Shown piece by piece: positions 6,271 to 9,897 of a DNA stretch of 9,897 nucleotides. Each line of letters opens with the position of its first letter. Positions within the stretch are counted from its first letter, which is position 1. This DNA is from an uncultured Lachnospiraceae bacterium (lineage in GTDB: Bacteria > Bacillota > Clostridia > Lachnospirales > Lachnospiraceae). Both the position numbers and the translations under genes were made by a program. Location of the stretch: assembly GCA_900557385.1 (NCBI GenBank), contig USSP01000045.1, forward strand, positions 1 to 9,897, given 5' to 3'. The notes under the pieces are model-generated. The model was not told where the DNA came from and did not search any database. It saw nothing but the letters and a program-made list of their open reading frames with translations.

Positions 6271-7888
6271 CTATGATCCAATGACAGGCGAACCGATTGA
6301 AACTCCGGATGAGCCAACCAACAACGAAACTCCTGTGGAGGAGACTGCCGCACAGCAGATTACGGGTTATGATCCTGAGACTGGGGAACCGATTTACGGG
6401 GAGGCATCGCAGCCTACCGGATTTGATGCCGAGACCGGTGCACCCATTTACGGGAATACGGACGGAAATGTTCCCGGAGAAGAGACTCCGAAAAAGAAAT
6501 TTCCGGTATGGATATTGATTGTGGCAGCAATTGTAGTACTTGTGGTTGTGCTGGGAGCTGTAGTGGTGAAAGCATTCGGTGGCGGAACCAATGTAAAAAT
6601 TGCCACAGCCATTGCAAACACCTGTGAACTTAGCCCGTTAATGAAAGAAATGCAGTATGCAGATCTGGTGAAAGACGGCGCGTTTACTATGGGAATGGGC
6701 GTTACCGTGGAAAATATGGATTACAGTTACTATGATGAACTGGAAGGCATGGGTGTTGACATGCAGCTTGCGGCAGACACCGGGAAAGGACAATACGGTC
6801 TCAATGGTACTTTCAAATGGGATGCATATGATTTAGATCTGGGCTTTGAGTCCTATCTGGACAAAAAAGAACTGGCACTGGCAGTCCCTGAAATTGCGGA
6901 CTACACCTTTGTATACAATTTTACGGAAGACAAAGACGGATTCCTGGTAGATATGGCAGGGGATGATGCGGTTAAGCAGATCGATACACTGTTACAGTGG
7001 ATGACAAGCCGTGATAACACGAAGCAGAATGAAAAGATGGCAGCAGACCTTGCAAAGGCATTGTCAGCTAATTTTAAAACCTGGGAATTCGAAAAAGGAA
7101 AGAGCCAGGAGTATGAGGTAAATGGAAAGAAACATGGATGCAAATCCTATACCATTACAGTGACCTCCGACATGTTGATTGATATGGTGGAGTCTGTGAT
7201 GGATGTCTATGATGAATACTTTGAAGCCCAACAGAAGGAAACAGAGGAACTGCTGGATACCCTCGGCGATGATTTCGATATTGACTTAAGCGAAACGGAT
7301 TTGAGTGATTCCTTCAAAGAATTGAAGCATGCACTGAAAGATATGCCGGATATGGAAGTTACCTTCTATCTGTATAAGAATCAGGTGGCAGCATTGATTG
7401 TAGATGACGATGAAGATGATCTCACTATGGAATTACTGGTGAAGGGCGGCGATTATCCGATGCAGAACTGGGAAGCAACGCTTGAAATCGCCAGAGACGA
7501 ATTGGCCATTGCGAAGACCGGAAAAACAAAGGGAAGCGTAGAACAGAATGAGATTGAAGTGGATGGCGTAGATGCAACTATTGAATGGACCTATGATTCC
7601 AAGAGCGGAGATTTGACAATGGATCTCGGTGCAGATGATATGAAGTTCAGCGTGGAAGGCAATGTAAAGAAATCCTCCAACGAACTGATGCTGACCTTCG
7701 ATAGCCTGAAATACGAGGACACTTATTATGATGAGTCCATGGAATTCTCCGGTTATATGAGCATCAACAGTAAAACATCCATTTCCAAGCCTTCTTACAA
7801 GGAATTTGATCTGGGCAATGCAGATGAGAGCGATTTTGAGGATATCTATGATGAGATTCAGGATACGCTGATGGATCTGTTCTATTAA
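6260..7888 (+). CDS. membrane-anchored protein of unknown function with N-terminal repeats
   Basis: A 542-residue protein that I do not recognise. The ATG at 6260 has GGGAGG (6246-6251) 8 nt upstream and overlaps the end of truA by 11 nt, so it belongs to the same operon. Residues 1-80 are polar and acidic, with three copies of a short repeat (consensus [YF]D-x-x-TG-x-PI) at about 5-13, 37-45 and 55-63. A KKK triplet (78-80) precedes one transmembrane helix (82-104), which predicts the N-terminus inside and about 438 residues outside. The outer part is acidic, appears rich in alternating beta-type segments, and has a Glu/Asp-rich stretch at about 323-355. It has exactly two cysteines (C122 and C294), both outside, so a disulfide is possible. 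No catalytic motif is visible. It might be a cell-envelope or sensing protein, but function cannot be assigned. Confidence 0.85.
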   Translation: MSISYDPMTGEPIETPDEPTNNETPVEETAAQQITGYDPETGEPIYGEASQPTGFDAETGAPIYGNTDGNVPGEETPKKKFPVWILIVAAIVVLVVVLGAVVVKAFGGGTNVKIATAIANTCELSPLMKEMQYADLVKDGAFTMGMGVTVENMDYSYYDELEGMGVDMQLAADTGKGQYGLNGTFKWDAYDLDLGFESYLDKKELALAVPEIADYTFVYNFTEDKDGFLVDMAGDDAVKQIDTLLQWMTSRDNTKQNEKMAADLAKALSANFKTWEFEKGKSQEYEVNGKKHGCKSYTITVTSDMLIDMVESVMDVYDEYFEAQQKETEELLDTLGDDFDIDLSETDLSDSFKELKHALKDMPDMEVTFYLYKNQVAALIVDDDEDDLTMELLVKGGDYPMQNWEATLEIARDELAIAKTGKTKGSVEQNEIEVDGVDATIEWTYDSKSGDLTMDLGADDMKFSVEGNVKKSSNELMLTFDSLKYEDTYYDESMEFSGYMSINSKTSISKPSYKEFDLGNADESDFEDIYDEIQDTLMDLFY

Positions 7889-7912
7889 AAAGAGGAAAAT
7901 CTATTTTCTAAA

Positions 7913-7954
7913 TAAAAGAAATCGGTTTTTATGGCCGGTTTCTTTTATTTTTTT
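7913..7954 (+). terminator. terminator of the ecf-truA operon
   Basis: AAAAGAAATCGG (7914-7925) pairs with CCGGTTTCTTTT (7935-7946) over 12 pairs (one G-T); T7913-A7947 adds a 13th. The loop is 9 nt and the stem is followed by eight T residues (7947-7954 region). It lies 25 nt after the stop of the 542-residue protein and closes the operon that starts near 2924. Confidence 0.93.
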
Positions 7955-7971
7955 GCCATTTTTTGCTTGCC

Positions 7972-8005
7972 GTGTGAGCGTGGTGTGACCAAAGGCGGGT
8001 ATACT
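7972..8005 (+). promoter_or_regulatory. promoter-like region with 11-bp direct repeats
   Basis: TATACT (8000-8005) is a good -10 element, but no good -35 stands 16-18 bp upstream. Instead GTGTGA occurs twice, at 7972-7977 and 7983-7988, exactly 11 bp apart, covering the place of the -35. One helical turn between direct repeats is the usual layout for OmpR-type response regulators at activated promoters. No intact plus-strand gene follows within 900 nt. This may be the promoter of a gene lost when the IS110 element and deletion arrived. It is an inference. Confidence 0.35.
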
Positions 8006-8013
8006 ATAAAAAG

Positions 8014-8048
8014 AATTTAGCCTGCAAATAAAAAGTCAAGGCTAAATT
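8014..8048. repeat. 10-bp perfect inverted repeat
   Basis: AATTTAGCCT (8014-8023) and AGGCTAAATT (8039-8048), separated by 15 nt. It could fold as an RNA hairpin on either strand. It is in the untranslated stretch of 183 nt between the upstream terminator and the transposase stop codon. No T-run follows on the plus strand. It may be an operator or part of a transposon end; the sequence alone does not decide. Confidence 0.55.
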
Positions 8049-8101
8049 GAAGAACATTGAAAATTTTATACAGGTTGAAAATTAGGTATCAAAATAAAAC
8101 C

Positions 8102-8118
8102 ACCACACTAGTGCTGGT
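8102..8118. repeat. short imperfect palindrome next to the transposase stop
   Basis: ACCACAC-TA-GTG-C-TGGT-type symmetry: an 8-bp perfect palindrome CACTAGTG (8106-8113) flanked by ACCA (8102-8105) and TGGT (8115-8118), with one extra C at 8114. It lies 20 nt past the stop codon of the IS110 remnant and could be close to the element's end, but the boundary cannot be fixed without a related intact copy. Confidence 0.3.
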
Positions 8119-8137
8119 CTGAAAATCGTAGTTATAA

Positions 8138-8815
8138 TTAGGATTCTGGAAGAGATGAAAGATATTCTTTCACTCGTCCGTAGTAGATTCTTAGAAACTT
8201 GTTGGCACCTGCAGTCATGTAGACATAGTAAGGCTTACCTTGTGCCCGCTTCCTGTCTATGAACTGATACACAGGATCATCCTGAGGGTGTGTTTTTATT
8301 AAGACATCCATTACCTGAAATAAAGTCTTTCTAAGATCAGAGGAACCTCGTTTGGAAGTTGGAACACTTTTTTGTTCATAACTTCCCGATTCATTAACAC
8401 CGGGATCTACACCGGCAAAAGCAGTAATAGCACCTTTATGGGTAAAACGAGAAACATCACCAATCTCAGCCATCAATTGAGGACCAAGGGAGGAACCAAC
8501 CCCTTTCATAGCCATAACGACAGGGTATTCGGGAAGTTGGGAAGCAGTTTCATTCATAAGTGTGCGTAGTGATTCAACCGTTGCAGAGGCACTATTAAGC
8601 TGGTCTACAGCCTGCTTGATAATAAGCTTTGTAATGGCATCCTTTGGAAGTACAGGAACAAGTTCCTTTGCTTTTCCATAGATTTCTTCAGCTTTTGACT
8701 TGCTGAAGTTGTACTTCTTGCGTTTGCACCAGTTTTGATAATGGTCGATAAGATCGAGGTTGAGGCAGAAAAGTTTTCGATTTACGTAGTAGTTGCCCAG
8801 ACAAAAGCAGCTGAG
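8138..8815 (-). pseudogene. IS110-family transposase, N-terminally truncated remnant
   Basis: The open frame runs from 8815 to a stop at 8138 on the minus strand. Recognisable homology starts near 8763 (DLIDHYQNWCKRKKY) and continues to the end. The C-terminal half has the IS110/IS116/IS902 signature: GVGSSLGPQLMAEIGDV, FAGVDPG, an ESG motif, SKRGSSDLRKTLF, then VYQFIDRKRAQGKPYYVYM and ANKFLRIYYG. It retains only about 210 of the usual roughly 400 residues. The N-terminal RuvC-like DEDD catalytic domain is absent; in its place stands unrelated DNA and then plus-strand gtfB-like sequence. The ATG at 8557 could start a 139-residue product, but it would lack the catalytic acids. The element should be inactive unless complemented. 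Confidence 0.88.
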
Positions 8816-8818
8816 TTA

Positions 8819-8944
8819 AAGAATATATAAAAATCAATGCAGCCAAGAATAAGTTAAGTTGGAAATGGACAGATGTCAGCGGAATTGACCATAGTATCAA
8901 TGATCTTCAATTCCTTGTCGTATTCCTTCTTTGTATCCCAGAAG
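8819..8944. other. junction sequence of unclear origin
   Basis: Between the transposase remnant and the first residues that resemble GtfB there are about 125 nt that I cannot assign. All three minus-strand frames show short pieces with stops between them, possibly a frameshifted part of the transposase. On the plus strand the frame continuing into the gtfB-like ORF is open from 8858, but its first 24 or so codons do not look like the family. The end point of the deletion that joined the two truncated genes probably lies here. Confidence 0.4.
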
Positions 8945-9643
8945 ATGCCGGAGAACGGAAAGCGGGATATTCTGTTCTGGCAGGAGTCCAGGAGACCAGA
9001 CATTACGGGAAATATGCAGATGATCCTGGATGGAGAAGCGACCCGGACGGCGGAAATCCTGGTACAGAAAAGACATTCCTATGAGCAGCTTCTGGCATTG
9101 GGAGCCAATCCGCAGGTGATCAAACCCCTTGGATATGTTTATCCGTATCAGAAGGATCATGAGAACAGACCGGTGGCACTCATCTGTACCAACTCTGATC
9201 AGATCGAAAAACTGACGGAACTGGTGGAGGAACTGCCGGAAATGAAGTTCCACATTGCTGCATTAACGGAAATATCCGCAAAGCTGATGGCATTCGCATC
9301 CTACGAAAATGTACAGCTTTATCCCGGAATCAGGGAAAATGTCCTGTACGAGCTGTTTGAGGAATGCGACTATTATTTCGATGTGAACCATCAGAACGAA
9401 ATTGTATCAGCAGTGAGTGAAGCCTTCCTGTTTAACCAGATCATCTTCGCCTTTGAACAGACCATCCATAACCGGGATCTGATTGCGGATGAACATATTT
9501 TCCAAGCCGGGGACTACGGGCAGATGATCCGGCTTGTGAAAGCATGTCTGCAGAATCCGGCTGTTGCCGGGGAGCATCTGAAATTACAGCAAAAGGCTGC
9601 ACTGGATGAAAATCCGCAGAAAATCCGTGAACTTTCTGCTTGA
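8945..9643 (+). pseudogene. GtfB-like glycosyltransferase chaperone, C-terminal fragment
   Basis: A 232-residue open frame from the ATG at 8945 (an in-frame ATG at 8873 adds 24 residues) that resembles the C-terminal half of the GtfB family. GtfB partners GtfA in O-GlcNAc modification of serine-rich repeat adhesins of the accessory Sec system. Recognisable parts are DILFWQES, GNMQMIL, ALICTNSDQIEKL, a FHIAALTEISAKL segment, the CDYYFDVNHQNEI motif and a FAFEQTIHNRD segment. Full GtfB proteins are about 440 residues, so the N-terminal half is missing. No convincing ribosome binding site precedes either ATG, and no GtfA or adhesin gene is in view. Assignment rests on remembered family motifs; another GT4-like glycosyltransferase is possible. 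It is probably a gene remnant. Confidence 0.55.
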
Positions 9644-9668
9644 CAGCCCTAAACCCGTATAATATAAT
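9640..9668 (+). promoter_or_regulatory. consensus promoter of rplM
   Basis: TTGACA (9640-9645), a 17-bp spacer, TATAAT (9663-9668): a perfect sigma-A promoter with consensus boxes and ideal spacing. The stop codon TGA of the gtfB-like ORF (9641-9643) is inside the -35 box. Transcription should start near 9675, giving a leader of about 169 nt before rplM. This is the strongest promoter in the window. Confidence 0.93.
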
Positions 9669-9674
9669 AGGTAA

Positions 9675-9843
9675 CTGTGACAATGTTTCATGATGTTTTA
9701 CCAAAGCCCCGGTAGAGCATTGGAAATAGAGAACAAAAGCCGGTTTTGAGGAATCTGGAAGCAGCCCGGACATCTGCCGAGAGAGGAACGAGGAACCACA
9801 AAGTGAGGAAAGTCTATACAGACTCAATTTTGGAGGAAATGCA
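9675..9843 (+). promoter_or_regulatory. rplM 5' leader
   Basis: An untranslated leader of about 169 nt between the predicted transcription start and the rplM ATG. Low-GC Gram-positive bacteria often have a structured L13 leader here, through which L13 may control its own operon. The only clear hairpin I can see is AGTCT (9811-9815), loop ATAC, AGACT (9820-9824), shortly before the ribosome binding site GGAGG (9832-9836). Leader length favours regulation, but the consensus structure cannot be confirmed by eye. Confidence 0.5.
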
Positions 9844-9897
9844 ATGAAAACATTTATGGCAAGCCCCGCTACCATTGATAGAAAATGGTATGTAGTA
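9844..9897 (+). CDS. rplM: 50S ribosomal protein L13, 5' part
   Basis: The first 18 codons of ribosomal protein L13, an early-assembly protein of the 50S subunit; the rest is outside the window. The N-terminus MKTFMASPATIDRKWYVV matches the family's usual MKTYMA..... I.RKWYVVDA form. The start is ATG with GGAGG 7 nt upstream. In most Firmicutes it is followed by rpsI (S9), which should be sought just downstream. Confidence 0.95.
   Translation, partial: MKTFMASPATIDRKWYVV

Noticed and set aside
8897..9253. 118-codon minus-strand frame opposite the gtfB-like gene
   Set aside because: It reads as the antisense shadow of the GtfB-like sequence, with no ribosome binding site or family resemblance.
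9805..9814. GAGGAAAGTC, as in the conserved core of RNase P RNA
   Set aside because: The following bases do not continue the RNase P core, no matching distal conserved region or helices are seen, and the site sits only 30 nt before rplM.
9441..9875. 144-codon minus-strand frame spanning the rplM promoter and leader
   Set aside because: It covers the perfect promoter, the leader and the start of rplM in antisense and has no plausible start signals.
1..9897. CRISPR arrays, tRNA or rRNA genes, phage or toxin-antitoxin modules
   Set aside because: No regularly spaced repeats, no cloverleaf-like sequences and no matching protein families were seen on either strand.

Overview
The window shows the end of a Firmicutes ribosomal-protein/rpoA operon followed by an energy-coupling-factor (ECF) transporter and tRNA-modification operon, and it ends at the start of rplM. 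The protein sequences (a zinc-free S4, a GTG-started RpoA, a long L17, and EcfA1/EcfA2/EcfT followed by TruA) look like a Lachnospiraceae-type Clostridium relative. This is an inference from remembered family sequences, not from a database search. No tRNA, rRNA or CRISPR array was seen.

Layout. Positions 2-1989 hold the end of rpsK (S11), then rpsD (S4) and rpoA. A 170-nt gap precedes rplQ (L17). This gap is unusual: it contains two hairpins with different stems, whose loops carry the same 14-nt sequence. The operon ends at a strong terminator (2713-2743) that can also act on the other strand. A short unlisted reading frame on the minus strand (2870-2724), encoding a possible 48-residue single-span membrane protein, runs into that terminator. 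Face-to-face promoters lie at 2889-2917. The plus-strand one (TTGACA-17-TAAAAT) drives ecfA1-ecfA2-ecfT-truA and a 542-residue membrane-anchored protein of unknown function. These five genes overlap end to end. They finish at a strong terminator (7913-7954).

Positions 7955-9643 are accessory or decayed DNA. They hold a promoter-like region with 11-bp direct repeats but no intact gene behind it, a 10-bp inverted repeat, a minus-strand IS110-family transposase remnant lacking its N-terminal catalytic domain, and the C-terminal half of a GtfB-like glycosylation protein. A perfect consensus promoter (TTGACA-17-TATAAT, 9640-9668) then drives rplM through a leader of about 170 nt. In many Firmicutes truA is followed directly by rplM-rpsI, so the block from 6260 to 9643 looks like an insertion in a conserved neighbourhood.

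How the genes work together. RpsK, RpsD, RplQ and RplM build the ribosome and RpoA builds RNA polymerase. EcfA1, EcfA2 and EcfT form the shared energising module for vitamin and metal uptake with substrate-binding S components encoded elsewhere. TruA makes pseudouridine in the tRNA anticodon stem-loop. The most interesting unexplained items are the twin hairpins before rplQ, the small antisense-side membrane ORF, the 542-residue protein with cytoplasmic repeats, and the decayed IS110/GtfB block.
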